64,000 nt of DNA, taken from Erwinia rhapontici. GTDB taxonomy: Bacteria; Pseudomonadota; Gammaproteobacteria; Enterobacterales; Enterobacteriaceae. Position numbers and translations under genes: made by a program. The stretch spans positions 1-64,000 of the forward strand of contig NZ_VRKO01000006.1 of NCBI RefSeq assembly GCF_012271765.1, read 5' to 3'. Below are positions 1-10,219 of this stretch, piece by piece. The notes beneath the pieces were generated by a model, which was not told the origin of the DNA, searched no databases, and saw nothing but the letters and a program-made list of their open reading frames with translations. Numbering within the stretch: position 1 is the stretch's first letter; every line of letters begins with the position of its first letter.

Positions 1-72
1 CAGAAGTGAAACGCCGTAGCGCCGATGGTAGTGTGGGGTCTCCCCATGCGAGAGTAGGGAACTGCCAGGCAT
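1..72 (+). rRNA. rrf: 5S ribosomal RNA, 3' part
   Basis: The first 72 bases match the 3' part of the enterobacterial 5S rRNA, ending in the conserved ...AACTGCCAGGCAT. The 5' part and the rest of the rRNA operon lie left of the window. A strong terminator follows at once, so this is the last gene of the operon. Confidence 0.96.
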
Positions 73-85
73 CAAATAAGCAGAC

Positions 86-116
86 AAGCCTCATACGAAA
101 GTATGAGGCTTTTTTG
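86..116 (+). terminator. rRNA operon terminator
   Basis: Perfect 11-bp stem (AAGCCTCATAC / GTATGAGGCTT) with a GAAA tetraloop followed by a T run, directly downstream of the 5S rRNA. Classic intrinsic terminator of an rrn operon. Confidence 0.92.
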
Positions 117-171
117 TGCTTTGAATCTGGCGATAATCGTCGATCTGACACGAAATAGTCTGAAGCTGTCA

Positions 172-492
172 CTACTGACCCAGGTTCCATAATGCATAGC
201 CGGTGGCAGCACCGGCGACATCCCAGCTAAAATCCTTCCAGCTCCAGCCGCTTCCACCCTCTCTGCTATCGTACAGCTCTTTTACCGCGCCGAGGCTAAT
301 CGCAAACATCACCCCGAAGCTGCCGCTATGGCCTTCACGCCAGTTTTGATGTTCTCCATAGGCGCTTCCGGCGGCAGAAAGAAAAGCGGATGAGAGAAAA
401 TGCTGGGCTTTATCACGCCCGGTCCACTCATCCTGGGCCATATGAGTACAGCCACTGCAAAATAGTACGGCAGACAGCAGGCAGATACGCAT
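172..492 (-). CDS. yfiM: YfiM family lipoprotein
   Basis: Small predicted lipoprotein of the YfiM (DUF2279) family. The N-terminus is a short hydrophobic stretch ending in a lipobox (FCSGC), so the mature protein should be lipidated and membrane-anchored. I chose the ATG at 492 rather than the in-frame one at 504: a GGGAGG ribosome site lies just before it, and the upstream start sits against the pssA terminator. Conserved KAQHF and GAVKELYD segments fit the family. Its location after the rRNA operon and next to pssA matches E. coli. The biochemical function is not known. Confidence 0.85.
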   Translation of the reverse strand: MRICLLSAVLFCSGCTHMAQDEWTGRDKAQHFLSSAFLSAAGSAYGEHQNWREGHSGSFGVMFAISLGAVKELYDSREGGSGWSWKDFSWDVAGAATGYALWNLGQ

Positions 493-504
493 ACATCCTC
501 CCAT

Positions 505-530
505 AAAAAAGCCCCGGCTGAGCGGGGCGC
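505..530 (-). terminator. pssA terminator
   Basis: GCCCCG-GCTGA-GCGGGGC hairpin followed on the minus strand by six T. It lies between the pssA stop and the yfiM start, and its T run touches the upstream alternative yfiM start. Confidence 0.8.
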
Positions 531-545
531 GAAAACAGAGGCAGA

Positions 546-1901
546 TTAGAGAATACGGCTGATTAACCGGTCAATACGAATACGTCGTAAGCGGCGGATA
601 AGTTTACGAACTTTCACCGGATAATCTGCAATGCTTTCCAGATCGTGGAAATGCTGCACGGTGGTGGTATGTTCACGGATCAGGTTCAGCTCGTGATCGC
701 GCTGCGCGGTCAGTTGCTGGAGGGGATCGTGGATCAGTACAGCATTTTCCAGATCCAGGCGCCAGGCGCGCGGATTCAGGTTATTCCCCGTGACCATCAT
801 CCATTCGTCATCAACCCACAGCCCTTTGAGGTGGTAGCTATTCTCACCATCTTTCCACAAGCGTACGGTGAGTTGCCCACTGTTGACATAATACTGTAAG
901 CGGCTAAGGAAACGACGCAGGTTAATTTCATACAGATAAGGCAGCGCGCCGATGATCTTGAATGGCTGATCTTCCGGGATATAGAAATCGTTCGCCGTTT
1001 TGTCGCCAACAATAATCTCGACATCTTTGCCCTGTCGTAACAGATAGATAATGTTACGCACCAGAATAGCGGGCAGATTGAAGTAAGGTGTACAGATCGT
1101 CAGCTTCTGCTCTGCGCAAGGCATCAGATGATAGATGGTTTTGTTCAGAAGACTACGTTTACCGAGGCCAACCAGAGGCGTAACCGCCAGCTCTTCGTTG
1201 TTGGCATCCCCGTTAAACTGGTAGTCGAAGCCACGCAAATCCTGACGGAATTGCCGGGTTTCATTTTTTATTTCCGGGCTTTTTGGCCGCTCATACTGGT
1301 CAAGACGATTAACCGCTTCCGCCTGGATCAGATTGTTTTCAATCCAGTCAAACATGGTATCTGCCAGCGTGCGATTACCGATCAACTGGTAGCGGTCATA
1401 GCGATATCTGTCTTGCTGATGCAGATACACATCGTTAAAACTGGCCCCGGTATACAGCACGGTATCATCAATGATGGAGCCCTTCAGGTGTAAAACACCG
1501 AGTGCTTCACGCGTATTGACCGGGATACCATAGACTGGAATCGCCAGACCGGGGTGTTGAGCCGCCATGTCACAATACCAGTCGGCATTGGTTGCTCCGG
1601 CCGCCGCGCCGATGCGCCCACGCTGTGCACGATGCCAGTCGACCAGAACGCGAATATCCAGTTCAGGGCGCTGCTGTTTTGCTGCATAAAGTGCAGACAG
1701 GATGGCGCGACCACCCTCATCATTTTCCAGATAGAGGGCCACTATGCAGATACGCCGTGTGGCAGACGCAATTTTTTCCAGCAGCGTTTCGCGAAATTCT
1801 GCGGGTGAATACAGCGTGGTGAAATCAGCAACTGACTGAGCTATTTTAGGCAGTTGCGCAAGGTGCTGTTGGTGTTTATTGCGTTTAAATTTTGACAACA
1901 T
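546..1901 (-). CDS. pssA: CDP-diacylglycerol--serine O-phosphatidyltransferase
   Basis: Phosphatidylserine synthase: makes phosphatidylserine from CDP-diacylglycerol and serine, the first committed step to phosphatidylethanolamine. It is the Gram-negative, phospholipase-D-type enzyme, peripheral to membrane and ribosomes. Two HKD motifs are visible: HLKGSIIDD near residue 138 and HLKGLWVDD near residue 355, each supplying His and Lys to the active site. Length 451 aa is that of the E. coli enzyme. A GTG lies one codon upstream of the chosen ATG, but the E. coli start MLSKFKRNK matches the ATG at 1901. Confidence 0.97.
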   Translation of the reverse strand: MLSKFKRNKHQQHLAQLPKIAQSVADFTTLYSPAEFRETLLEKIASATRRICIVALYLENDEGGRAILSALYAAKQQRPELDIRVLVDWHRAQRGRIGAAAGATNADWYCDMAAQHPGLAIPVYGIPVNTREALGVLHLKGSIIDDTVLYTGASFNDVYLHQQDRYRYDRYQLIGNRTLADTMFDWIENNLIQAEAVNRLDQYERPKSPEIKNETRQFRQDLRGFDYQFNGDANNEELAVTPLVGLGKRSLLNKTIYHLMPCAEQKLTICTPYFNLPAILVRNIIYLLRQGKDVEIIVGDKTANDFYIPEDQPFKIIGALPYLYEINLRRFLSRLQYYVNSGQLTVRLWKDGENSYHLKGLWVDDEWMMVTGNNLNPRAWRLDLENAVLIHDPLQQLTAQRDHELNLIREHTTTVQHFHDLESIADYPVKVRKLIRRLRRIRIDRLISRIL

Positions 1902-2000
1902 CACAGTGCGTTTCTTCTCTGTTCATAGAATGGCCTTTTGCCATAAAATCATGACCCTAACCGCGAATAATACCACTAGTTGGTCATGATGCTATCAGAT

Positions 2001-4670
2001 TTACTTTTCGTCGCCTGTGTGAGCGTTTTGCAACAGCAGTGACAGGCCGACAATGCCATCTTCAAGTTGGATATCGATGGCAAAACCCAGCTTACGTGCC
2101 AGAGTGACCATACCTCTGTTACCCGGCATGGTAATGCCGTTCAACTGCTGTAAACCATGCTGCCGGGTATAGATGATCATCTTTTCCAGCAGACGCCTGC
2201 CGAGGCCAAGTCCTTTCAAATCTGAGCGTACCAATACCGAAAATTCGGCATCAATGTTATCGGCATCAGAGATGGCACGGGTCACGCCGATGATCTCATC
2301 CTGCCCCTGATGCTGACGTACTGCGACAATCGCCATTTCACGATCGTAGTCGATCTGCGTCATGTTAGCCAAATCGTCATGGGTGAACTCGTTGATCTCA
2401 CTAAAATAGCGGTAGTAGAGATCTTCTTTCGTTACCTGAGCAATAAACTGCTGCAGCAGCGGTTCATCCTCCGGGAGAATAGGCCGGAACAGACACTGCT
2501 GGCCATTTTTTAACTGCACGGCCTCTTCCAGTTCATGAGGATAAGGGCGGATCGCCAGCCTGCCTTCGGCATCTCCGCTGAACTCAGCCAACTGGAGCGT
2601 CACATCCAGCAGGGTAAATTCATCATGACTGGCCAGTAACGGATGAATATCAAGCCGCACGATTTCCGGGCAGTCAACCACCATGTTGGATACCCTGACC
2701 AGCACCTGGCTCAGGCCCACAATATCCAGTGGATGAAGCGCGCTGCGGCCACGTATTTTTCCCTTCTTAATGGCCTGAATCACCAGATAGCGAGCCAGAG
2801 TCATATTCAGCGGCGGCAGGGCGATAACCGCTTGCTTGTCGGCATGCCAGGTCACTCCGCCTTCTCCCAGCATAATCACCGGCCCGAACAGCGGGTCCTG
2901 CTCTACCACGATGCGCAGTTCCTGCGCTCCGGCGCGGTTCGCCATGCTTTGTACCAGCAATCCCTGGATGCATGCCTGCGGCCAGGCGAGCTTCACGCGA
3001 TCGATAATGGCTTCGGCGGCCTGTTGTACCTCGTCCGGGGTACGCAGATATAACATTACCCCCTGCACCTCAGATTTATGCGGAATATCCGGCGAGCGCA
3101 GTTTCAGCGCTACCGGATAGCCAATCTGCCCGGCGATCTGCACGGCTTCTGCGCTGTCGCTGGCAATCCAGGTGGGGAGTGTGGTCAGGCCGAAGGCTTG
3201 CAGGATAGGCTGAACTTCATGCGTATCCAGCGAGGTGGCACCGTCTTTTAATGCCTCATGGATCAAACGATGAGCATCGGTGGTATTTGCGGTCAGGTTG
3301 GCGGGCAATGCAGGCGTTTCACGTAGCTGTTTCTGGTTACGGCGGTACTCCACCATATGCATAAAGGCCGTAACCGTCCCTTCGGGGGTGCGATACGTTG
3401 GAATACCGGCATCATTAAACAGACGACGTGCGTCCAGTGATGAATACTCACCACACCAGTTGGTCAACAGGGTGAGCTGTTTACCGCGCGGATGCTGTTT
3501 CACCAGGGCGATAATCTTCTGGGCCGTTAGTGTCGGCGGTGCGACTGCGCTGGGCGCATGAATGATCAAAATGGCATCCAGGTCATGGCTGGAGAGCAGC
3601 AGGGACAACGCCTGTAAATAGTGCTCCGGGGTGGCATCATCTTTCAGATCGAGCGGGTTACCTGGCGTGACACCTTCCGGGAGCAGTGAGGCCATTTCAG
3701 TAAGTAAAGACTCACTCAGCGTAGCAAGCTTACCGTTACGGGCATAGAGTGCATCCAGTGCCAGTGCCGCCGGTGCCGCACCGTTACTGATGATCATCAA
3801 CCGCTCCCCACGTAGTGGGCGCATATGGCTGAGTGTCTCCACCGCGGAGAACAGTTCATGGGTATCCTGCACACGCAATAGACCCGCACGTTGAATGGCG
3901 GCATCCCAGGCGGCGTCCATCCCACCGTGGGTTTTTAGTAACTTTTGGGCATGAGGGCTGCGGCCACTTTTAATCACCAGAATCGGCTTATTACGCGAAG
4001 CGCTACGTGCCGCAGAAACAAAACGACGGGCATCGCTGAGATGCTCAAGGTACAACAAAATGGCGCTGGTTTTCCCGTCTCTCGCCAGGAAGTCCAGCAG
4101 ATCATCGGCATCAATATCCAGGCTGTCACCTAATGCGATAAACCAGGAGAAACCCAGTTGTCGCTGTTGCGCCCAGTCAAGAATGGTATTGGACACCGCC
4201 GCAGACTGGGAAATAAAAGCCAGTTTGCCAGGGGTAATAGGCACCGGGGAGAAGCTGGCATTCAGCCCCTGCCACGGCGCAAGCAAACCCAGGCTGTTAG
4301 GCCCAAGAAGTCGAATTTGCCAGCGGCTGGCACAGGCTTTCAGTTCAGCAAGCTGCTCGGCAGGAGCAGAGAGAATGATACAGGCTTTACAGCCACGTTC
4401 GCCCAGTGCCGTGAGCAGCTCAAGATTGCGTTTTGCATGGGTGCAGATAATGGCGAGATCGGGAGAGAGTGGCAGGCTGGGAATATCAGGCCATGCCAGC
4501 ACACCACAAACCGCCTGATATTTGGGCGTTACCGGGAGTACCGGCCCGCTGAATCCCCCGGCCAGCAGGTTACGCATCATCAGATAGCCGGCACGTTCAG
4601 GCCGGGTGGAGGCACCGATCACCGCAATAGATTTCGGTTTAAGCAGGGCTTCTAATCCTCGTTGACTCAT
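2001..4670 (-). CDS. pat: Protein lysine acetyltransferase Pat/PatZ
   Basis: Peptidyl-lysine N-acetyltransferase (YfiQ/PatZ), which uses acetyl-CoA to acetylate metabolic enzymes such as acetyl-CoA synthetase. At 889 aa it has the family's two-part build: about 700 residues resembling NDP-forming acyl-CoA synthetase, starting with a CoA-binding Rossmann fold (KSIAVIGAS, residues 13-21), then a C-terminal GNAT domain (about 720-889) with the acetyl-CoA loop LKGLGLGRRL. The large domain lacks a separate synthetase partner and is thought to be regulatory. Between pssA and tapT as in E. coli. Confidence 0.95.
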   Translation of the reverse strand: MSQRGLEALLKPKSIAVIGASTRPERAGYLMMRNLLAGGFSGPVLPVTPKYQAVCGVLAWPDIPSLPLSPDLAIICTHAKRNLELLTALGERGCKACIILSAPAEQLAELKACASRWQIRLLGPNSLGLLAPWQGLNASFSPVPITPGKLAFISQSAAVSNTILDWAQQRQLGFSWFIALGDSLDIDADDLLDFLARDGKTSAILLYLEHLSDARRFVSAARSASRNKPILVIKSGRSPHAQKLLKTHGGMDAAWDAAIQRAGLLRVQDTHELFSAVETLSHMRPLRGERLMIISNGAAPAALALDALYARNGKLATLSESLLTEMASLLPEGVTPGNPLDLKDDATPEHYLQALSLLLSSHDLDAILIIHAPSAVAPPTLTAQKIIALVKQHPRGKQLTLLTNWCGEYSSLDARRLFNDAGIPTYRTPEGTVTAFMHMVEYRRNQKQLRETPALPANLTANTTDAHRLIHEALKDGATSLDTHEVQPILQAFGLTTLPTWIASDSAEAVQIAGQIGYPVALKLRSPDIPHKSEVQGVMLYLRTPDEVQQAAEAIIDRVKLAWPQACIQGLLVQSMANRAGAQELRIVVEQDPLFGPVIMLGEGGVTWHADKQAVIALPPLNMTLARYLVIQAIKKGKIRGRSALHPLDIVGLSQVLVRVSNMVVDCPEIVRLDIHPLLASHDEFTLLDVTLQLAEFSGDAEGRLAIRPYPHELEEAVQLKNGQQCLFRPILPEDEPLLQQFIAQVTKEDLYYRYFSEINEFTHDDLANMTQIDYDREMAIVAVRQHQGQDEIIGVTRAISDADNIDAEFSVLVRSDLKGLGLGRRLLEKMIIYTRQHGLQQLNGITMPGNRGMVTLARKLGFAIDIQLEDGIVGLSLLLQNAHTGDEK

Positions 4671-4783
4671 CTCCGCTCCCTTCGAGAATGACCCGCTATG
4701 CTGCCGGGCAAAGTAGCTTGAGTTTACTCCGGGTCTGACGAAGATGCTGGATTGCGTATCAGTTAATTGATCGCAGCCAGAAT

Positions 4784-5476
4784 TTATTCATCATTTTCAG
4801 CCATCTGCTGTGGGTGATGGGGTTTTCCAGCGAGGTAACGTTGGCGGAACAGATCAAAGTGGCGAAACAGGGCCTCACCCGCAGCGGTGTCGCCCGCCTG
4901 TAACAGCAACTCGGCGGCGACTTCTGCCGTGCAGTGCTGGCCTTCGGCGTGAGCGACGCGTAACTGATAGTTAGAAGGGCGGGTCAGAGTCAGCGACATC
5001 ACCGGGAGAGTGTCCAGCCACGGGCTTTTGCGAAACATTTTACGCGCTTCGGTCCAGGTGCCGTCCAGCATGATAAACAGCGGTGGTTTTCCGCTGGTGG
5101 GTGGGCTGTTCAGTACTGCACGGCCAGCGTCGGCATAGGATTCCGGGAAAACGACAACGGGCTGATAACGCGGGTCGCGTACGGCTTCAAGCAGGGCGGC
5201 ATCGGGTTCGGTCCGCGACCAGCTAAACGCCAGCGTATCCGGCAGAATATCTGCGATCAGCCGTCCGGTGTTACTGGGTTTCAGGGGTTCGCTGTCAAAC
5301 ATTACCAGACAAAAGCGGCTGCGTGCCTGCTGGCTATCAATGGTGTCGCACAGGCAATTTTTTTGCGGCAGCAGACAACGCTGGCAGCGCGTAATGCGAT
5401 TACCTCGGGCAAGGAAAGGACGGGTGGCTCGGGCAAGGCGTGCAGCGCGCAGCAACAGAACAGCGTTATCGGTCAT
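4784..5476 (-). CDS. tapT: tRNA-uridine aminocarboxypropyltransferase
   Basis: DTW-domain protein (formerly YfiP) that adds the 3-amino-3-carboxypropyl group from S-adenosylmethionine to uridine 47 of tRNA (acp3U47). Near the N-terminus are cysteines in CxxC-x6-CxC spacing (RCQRCLLPQKNCLC), a likely zinc site. The family signature appears as LDGTWTEARKM with MFRKSPWL following. Length about 230 aa, as in E. coli. It sits on the same strand between trxC and pat. Confidence 0.92.
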   Translation of the reverse strand: MTDNAVLLLRAARLARATRPFLARGNRITRCQRCLLPQKNCLCDTIDSQQARSRFCLVMFDSEPLKPSNTGRLIADILPDTLAFSWSRTEPDAALLEAVRDPRYQPVVVFPESYADAGRAVLNSPPTSGKPPLFIMLDGTWTEARKMFRKSPWLDTLPVMSLTLTRPSNYQLRVAHAEGQHCTAEVAAELLLQAGDTAAGEALFRHFDLFRQRYLAGKPHHPQQMAENDE

Positions 5477-5539
5477 GATCGGTCATCAAGGAAAAACGCT
5501 ATTCTAACGGATTCTGGCCGGGCGTGCCCGGCCAGATGG

Positions 5540-5959
5540 TTACAGATTTTCGTCCAGCCAGGCTTCGAAAGGCGCTTTTGGCATCGCACCGTTTAACATA
5601 TCCGCCATCTGGCCCTGTTTAAACACCATAATGGTCGGAATGCTGCGGATGCGAAAGCGTGCACTCAGTTCTGGCTCAGCTTCGGTATTCACTTTCAGGA
5701 AACGAATCTTACCGTTACGTTCCTGCGCCACCGATTCATACACCGGGGCAAAGTTAACGCACGGGCCGCACCAGGGCGCCCAGAAGTCGATCACTACCGG
5801 CAGGTCATCCTGCAGGTATTTGTCCAGCGTCGCGGCGGTGGCATTGACCACATGGCCGTCAAACAGCACATGACCACAGCGGCCGCACTTGGCGCCGTCA
5901 GTCAGCCGTTCAGCCGGTACGCGGTTGGTCGCCTGGCAGGATGCACAAACCGTATTCAT
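5540..5959 (-). CDS. trxC: Thioredoxin 2
   Basis: Cytosolic disulfide reductase. The 139-aa protein has the TrxC-specific N-terminal zinc-binding extension with four cysteines (C5, C8, C25, C28) followed by a thioredoxin domain with the redox motif WCGPC at residues 63-67. In E. coli it is induced by OxyR under oxidative stress and can substitute for thioredoxin 1; I did not identify an OxyR site here. Divergent from yfiF across a 234-bp gap that must hold both promoters. Confidence 0.97.
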   Translation of the reverse strand: MNTVCASCQATNRVPAERLTDGAKCGRCGHVLFDGHVVNATAATLDKYLQDDLPVVIDFWAPWCGPCVNFAPVYESVAQERNGKIRFLKVNTEAEPELSARFRIRSIPTIMVFKQGQMADMLNGAMPKAPFEAWLDENL

Positions 5960-6193
5960 TATTCACCTCAGTTCAGGAGTAAGTGATTACTTACTGCAAT
6001 TCTTAGTAAATCAGCCAACATTATGCTGTCGGGTGAAGAGGCTAACAACGAGATTTGTTCAATGGGTATAATAGGTAATGTCTCATAACAATGATGCGGA
6101 TTAGCGGCTACTGGCTTTTATTGGAAGTTGATAGCTAAGTGCTGCCACATCAGGTAATCTGCGCGCTTCGCGCTCAGGCCAGGTGGAGGAAAA

Positions 6194-7234
6194 ATGAACG
6201 ACGAATTTAAAGGTAAGAGCGGCAAGGTCAAAGTGATGTATGTCCGCGGTGATGACGAGAGCAGCAACAAGGGCGGGAATCCCCGTACCGGTAAAGGCGG
6301 CCCACGTCAGCAGGATGGCGCACGCCGTCCTTCACGTAATGCAGACAGCAAGCCACGTGGCGGGCGCGATCGCGACGAAGGGCACTCTGACTCTCCGTGG
6401 CGTACCGTTTCCCGTGCGCCAAATGCTGCACCCGCTGTTGATGATAAACCGGACCATGGTGGCATCAGCGGTAAAAGTTATATCGATCCCGAGCAGATAC
6501 GCCGTCAGCGTATGGAAGAGACGCGTGTGTATGGCGAAAATGCCTGCCAGGCCCTGTTCCAGAGCCGTCCGGAAAGTATTGTGCGTGCCTGGTTTATCCA
6601 GAGCGTCACACCGCGTTTTCGTGAAGCGTTAAAATATATGGCGGCGAACCGCAAGGCTTACCACACTGTGGATGAAGCCGAGCTGCAGAAAGCTTCCGGC
6701 ACTGAACACCACGGCGGTGTTTGCTTCCTGATCAAAAAACGCGTGGGCATGCCCGTTAGCGAATGGCTGGCAACAGCCGGTGAGAAAGATTGCGTGCTGG
6801 CATTGGAAGATATCGGCAACCCGCACAACCTCGGCGGCATTATGCGTAGCTGCGCACACTTTGGTGTGAAAGGTTTGCTGGTGGATGATGCTTCCCTGCT
6901 GGAGTCGGGCGCCGCTGTGCGTACCGCTGAAGGTGGTGCAGAGCATGTTCAGGCGATTAGCGGCGAGAACTTTGCTGCGGGCCTGAGCGCGTTCCGTAAA
7001 GCAGGCTATACCATTGTTACCACGTCCAGCCATAAAGGTGTGCCGCTCTCACGAGCTGAACTGCCGGCAAAAATGGTACTGGTACTGGGTCAGGAACGTG
7101 ATGGTCTGTCTGACAGCACCTTCGACCAGGGTGACCTGAGTGTTTCTATCGGTGGTACCGGGAAAGTGGAAAGTCTGAACGTTTCCGTCGCAACCGGTGT
7201 ACTGCTGGCCGAATGGTGGCGTCAGAACGTTTGA
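6194..7234 (+). CDS. yfiF: SpoU-family tRNA/rRNA methyltransferase YfiF
   Basis: Predicted 2'-O-ribose RNA methyltransferase of the SpoU/TrmH (SPOUT) superfamily. The first ~90 residues are low-complexity and rich in Gly, Arg, Asp and Lys, probably a flexible RNA-binding tail. An RNA-binding substrate domain follows ([12 protein letters not shown] region), then the SPOUT domain with its three motifs: [25 protein letters not shown] and [12 protein letters not shown]. Length 346 aa matches E. coli YfiF. GGAGG sits about 7 bases before the ATG. The RNA target is not evident from sequence. Confidence 0.93.
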   Translation: MNDEFKGKSGKVKVMYVRGDDESSNKGGNPRTGKGGPRQQDGARRPSRNADSKPRGGRDRDEGHSDSPWRTVSRAPNAAPAVDDKPDHGGISGKSYIDPEQIRRQRMEETRVYGENACQALFQSRPESIVRAWFIQSVTPRFREALKYMAANRKAYHTVDEAELQKASGTEHHGGVCFLIKKRVGMPVSEWLATAGEKDCVLALEDIGNPHNLGGIMRSCAHFGVKGLLVDDASLLESGAAVRTAEGGAEHVQAISGENFAAGLSAFRKAGYTIVTTSSHKGVPLSRAELPAKMVLVLGQERDGLSDSTFDQGDLSVSIGGTGKVESLNVSVATGVLLAEWWRQNV

Positions 7235-7253
7235 TGTAGCCATGAACGAACGG

Positions 7254-7290
7254 CAATAAAAAAGGGGTGGCCCGTCAAACAGGCCACCCC
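7254..7290 (-). terminator. emrAB operon terminator
   Basis: GGGGTGGCC / GGCCACCCC stem (7264-7272 and 7282-7290) followed on the minus strand by TTTTTTATT. Placed just beyond the end of emrB on its strand. Confidence 0.8.
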
Positions 7291-7299
7291 CTGATTCCA

Positions 7300-7327
7300 G
7301 GGGCAGATCAATGATCTGCCCCTTTTT
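7300..7327 (+). terminator. yfiF terminator
   Basis: GGGGCAGATCA / TGATCTGCCCC stem with a T5 run on the plus strand. It ends inside the emrB stop codon, so the convergent genes are closely packed. Confidence 0.8.
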
Positions 7328-8861
7328 AATGGGCGCCGCCCCCGCCCCCACCCGCACCAAACGGCGGACGGGCAAACCACACCAGCACCAGCAGCAGGAT
7401 AAACACCCCCGCAGAAGCCCAGAAGATCTCATTGGCTGAGATGATGAGCCCCTGATTGGTGATCTGCTGTGCAAGGTAGGCTGATGCCTGGTCATGGGTC
7501 ATCCCCATTTGTTCCAGCTTCGCGTACATCTGTTGCGCGTTTGTATTGTATGGCGTTATCGATTCCGTCAGATGAGCATGATGCAGCGACTCACGATCGG
7601 TCCACATGGTGGTGGTAATCGAGGTGCCAATCGAACCCGCCAGCGTTCGGGTAAAATTCGACAGGCTGGATGCCGCCGCCAGTCTTTCCGGTGGCAGCCC
7701 CGAAAGGGTAATGGTTGTCAGTGGCATAAAGAAGCAGGCCACCGCAAACCCCTGGATAAACTGCGGCCAGGCGGAGGCAGCAAAGTCCATTCCCGGTTCA
7801 AAAGTATAGGCGCGCCAGTAGAAGCACACTGCATACATAATGAAGCTGAATGTCACCAGCCGTCGCATATCGAGCTTATGCGCAAAGCGGCCGATAATGG
7901 GTGACAGTATGACCGGAATAATCCCCACCGGTGCCGAGGCCAGCCCCGCCCAGGTTGCCGTATAACCGTAAACCTCCTGCAACAGTTGCGGCAGCAGAAC
8001 GATTGAACCGAAATAGAGCATATAGGCAAGGCTGATCGACAGGCAGCCGATGGTGAAATTGCGCGATTTGAACAGTGACAAATCCACGATCGGGTGGTCG
8101 TCGGTCAACTCCCACACCAGTAGCACCGCCAGGGCTACGACGGCGATGACCGTTAATGTGATGATTTCAGGGGAACTGAACCAGTCCAGCTCTTTACCGC
8201 GATCCAGCATGACCTGCAGACAGCCGATACCGACCACCAGTAGCACCAGACCGACGGTATCTATCGGACGGATGACCGTTTCCGTTTCGCGATGACGTAA
8301 TGTCTGTAAAGCCAGGATCACCACCACCACGCCGATAGGCACGTTGATAAAGAAGATCCATCCCCAGTGATAGTTATCACTGATCCAGCCACCCAGAATA
8401 GGGCCGCAGATCGGCGCAACGATCACGGTCATTGCCCACAGTGACAGTGCCACACTGCGTTTTGCGGGGGGGTAATTACTTAACAGCAGGCTTTGTGACA
8501 GCGGGATCAAAGGGCCCGCGACGATCCCCTGGATCACGCGGAAGAAGATCAGCATGCTCAGGCTTTCAGACATGCCACATAGCCAGGAGGCGATGACGAA
8601 GGCCACCGTCGACCACAGGAACAGTTTCACTTCCCCGAAACGCTTGGCCAGCCAGCCGGTGATCGGAATCGAAATTGCGTTAGCTACGCCAAACGAGGTG
8701 ATCACCCAGGTCCCCTGGGAGTTCGAGGCCCCCAGGTTCCCGGCGATGGTGGGGATCGCCACGTTAGCAATCGTGGAATCCAGCACCTGCATAAAAGTAG
8801 CCAGCGACAGCGCAATGGTCATCAGAACCAGTTGCGCGCCTTCAAGCGGTTTACGCGCCAT
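7326..8861 (-). CDS. emrB: Multidrug efflux MFS transporter EmrB
   Basis: Inner-membrane proton-driven exporter of the DHA2 (14-TM) major facilitator family. With EmrA and TolC it expels hydrophobic agents (CCCP, nalidixic acid and the like) across both membranes. The 511-aa sequence starts with DSTIANVAIPTIA in TM1 (DHA2 signature), has WVITSF in TM2 and the antiporter motif region GPILGGWISDNYHW, and ends in a Gly-rich tail. Seventeen bases downstream of emrA in the mprA-emrA-emrB order of E. coli. Confidence 0.97.
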   Translation of the reverse strand: MARKPLEGAQLVLMTIALSLATFMQVLDSTIANVAIPTIAGNLGASNSQGTWVITSFGVANAISIPITGWLAKRFGEVKLFLWSTVAFVIASWLCGMSESLSMLIFFRVIQGIVAGPLIPLSQSLLLSNYPPAKRSVALSLWAMTVIVAPICGPILGGWISDNYHWGWIFFINVPIGVVVVILALQTLRHRETETVIRPIDTVGLVLLVVGIGCLQVMLDRGKELDWFSSPEIITLTVIAVVALAVLLVWELTDDHPIVDLSLFKSRNFTIGCLSISLAYMLYFGSIVLLPQLLQEVYGYTATWAGLASAPVGIIPVILSPIIGRFAHKLDMRRLVTFSFIMYAVCFYWRAYTFEPGMDFAASAWPQFIQGFAVACFFMPLTTITLSGLPPERLAAASSLSNFTRTLAGSIGTSITTTMWTDRESLHHAHLTESITPYNTNAQQMYAKLEQMGMTHDQASAYLAQQITNQGLIISANEIFWASAGVFILLLVLVWFARPPFGAGGGGGGAH

Positions 8862-8878
8862 AACAGTCTCCCGCCGTT

Positions 8879-10051
8879 TTAGCCGGCATTGGCACGGATA
8901 ATATCGCTAATCAGCTGATTCGCTGGCGTCAGGTCCAGTGCCAGAGCATCACTTTCGTAGGCAGGCTTGCTGCGTACGCTGGTGGCGAGTACGGCACCTT
9001 CACTGTTGCTGGTATCGATTTTGACCAGCGTCGACAGGCCAATGCGCAGTGGATGTTTCGCCACTTCCTGTGGGTCAAGTTCGATACGTACAGGCAGACG
9101 CTGAACGACTTTGATCCAGTTGCCGGTAGCATTTTGTGCCGGTAACAGGGAGAACACGCTGCCCGTTCCCATATCAAGGCCGACCACTTTGCCCTTATAC
9201 ACCACGTCATCACCGTAGATATCACTGACCACTGTGGCTGGCTGGCCGATACGAACGCCTGCCAGTTGCGTCTCTTTGAAGTTAGCATCCACCCACAGAT
9301 TATTGGCCGGAACAATCGCCAGCAGCGGCGTGGTTGTACCGATTTGTGAACCTACCTGCACGCTGCGGCGCGACACATAGCCATCAATGGGGCTGATGAT
9401 GTTGGTACGTTGCAATGCCAGCCAGGCATCACGCAGGGCGGCGGCGTTCTGTTTCACTGCGGGTTGGTTTTCCAGTGACGTATCCAGAATCATCGCCTGG
9501 TTTGCGTTGTACTGCTGCATCGCCACATCAAGCTGAGCTTTCGCTGTGGCAACCGCATCACGCGCATGTTGCAGATCTTCTTTGCCAATCAGGTTAGATG
9601 CACCCAGCGGCTCACGACGACGTAAATCTGCCTGAGCCTGTTCGAGGGCCGTTTTCTGCAAGCCGATAGTGGCCTGATACTGCCTGCCATTGATAATCAA
9701 CTGGTGCGTCTGACGTACGCTGGTTGCCAGTGCCGTCTGCGCTTTCTCGAAAGCCTGCTCAGCATCGGTACGATCCAGCGTGACCAGCACATCGCCTTTT
9801 TTCACGAAGTCAGTATCGTCAAACCAGACTTTATTGACGCTACCGGAGACTTGCGCCATCACCTGCGCCTGGTTTCCGGCAATATAGGCATCGTCTGTTT
9901 CCTGAAAATGACGTAATACCAGGAACCAGTACGTCAGATAAGCCACCCCGATAATGACGAACAGTACAGCCAGAAAAATCAGTGCATTTTTGCGCGTCTT
10001 TTTCTTATTGCGTGGCTGCTGCGGGTCTTGTGTCACCGCGCTTGCACTCAT
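8879..10051 (-). CDS. emrA: Multidrug efflux membrane fusion protein EmrA
   Basis: Periplasmic adaptor linking EmrB to TolC. One N-terminal membrane anchor (about residues 20-45), then a long alpha-helical hairpin region of Gln/Ala-rich heptads flanked by the split lipoyl halves (beginning QAQVMAQVSGSVNKV) and a beta-barrel domain. I chose the ATG at 10051: AGGAGA precedes it by six bases and MSASAVTQDPQQP lines up with the E. coli start. 390 aa, the usual length. Confidence 0.96.
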   Translation of the reverse strand: MSASAVTQDPQQPRNKKKTRKNALIFLAVLFVIIGVAYLTYWFLVLRHFQETDDAYIAGNQAQVMAQVSGSVNKVWFDDTDFVKKGDVLVTLDRTDAEQAFEKAQTALATSVRQTHQLIINGRQYQATIGLQKTALEQAQADLRRREPLGASNLIGKEDLQHARDAVATAKAQLDVAMQQYNANQAMILDTSLENQPAVKQNAAALRDAWLALQRTNIISPIDGYVSRRSVQVGSQIGTTTPLLAIVPANNLWVDANFKETQLAGVRIGQPATVVSDIYGDDVVYKGKVVGLDMGTGSVFSLLPAQNATGNWIKVVQRLPVRIELDPQEVAKHPLRIGLSTLVKIDTSNSEGAVLATSVRSKPAYESDALALDLTPANQLISDIIRANAG

Positions 10052-10114
10052 GATGTTCTCCTGATTCTCTGCCATTCGGGGCCGCTATCATCAATACGCG
10101 CGATCGCCCGAGTC

Positions 10115-10143
10115 TAAAATGCCAGCGGGGTAAGCGCTGGCAT
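10115..10143 (-). terminator. Hairpin between mprA and emrA
   Basis: ATGCCAGCG / CGCTGGCAT stem followed on the minus strand by TTTTA, about 76 bases past the mprA stop. The T run is short, so it may attenuate rather than stop readthrough into emrAB. Confidence 0.5.
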
Positions 10144-10219
10144 GAATGTGTTCTAAAGGGGCTTAAAGTAGCGATTTCCAATAAATGGTGTGTCGCACAT
10201 TATGCTATTAGTGGATCAA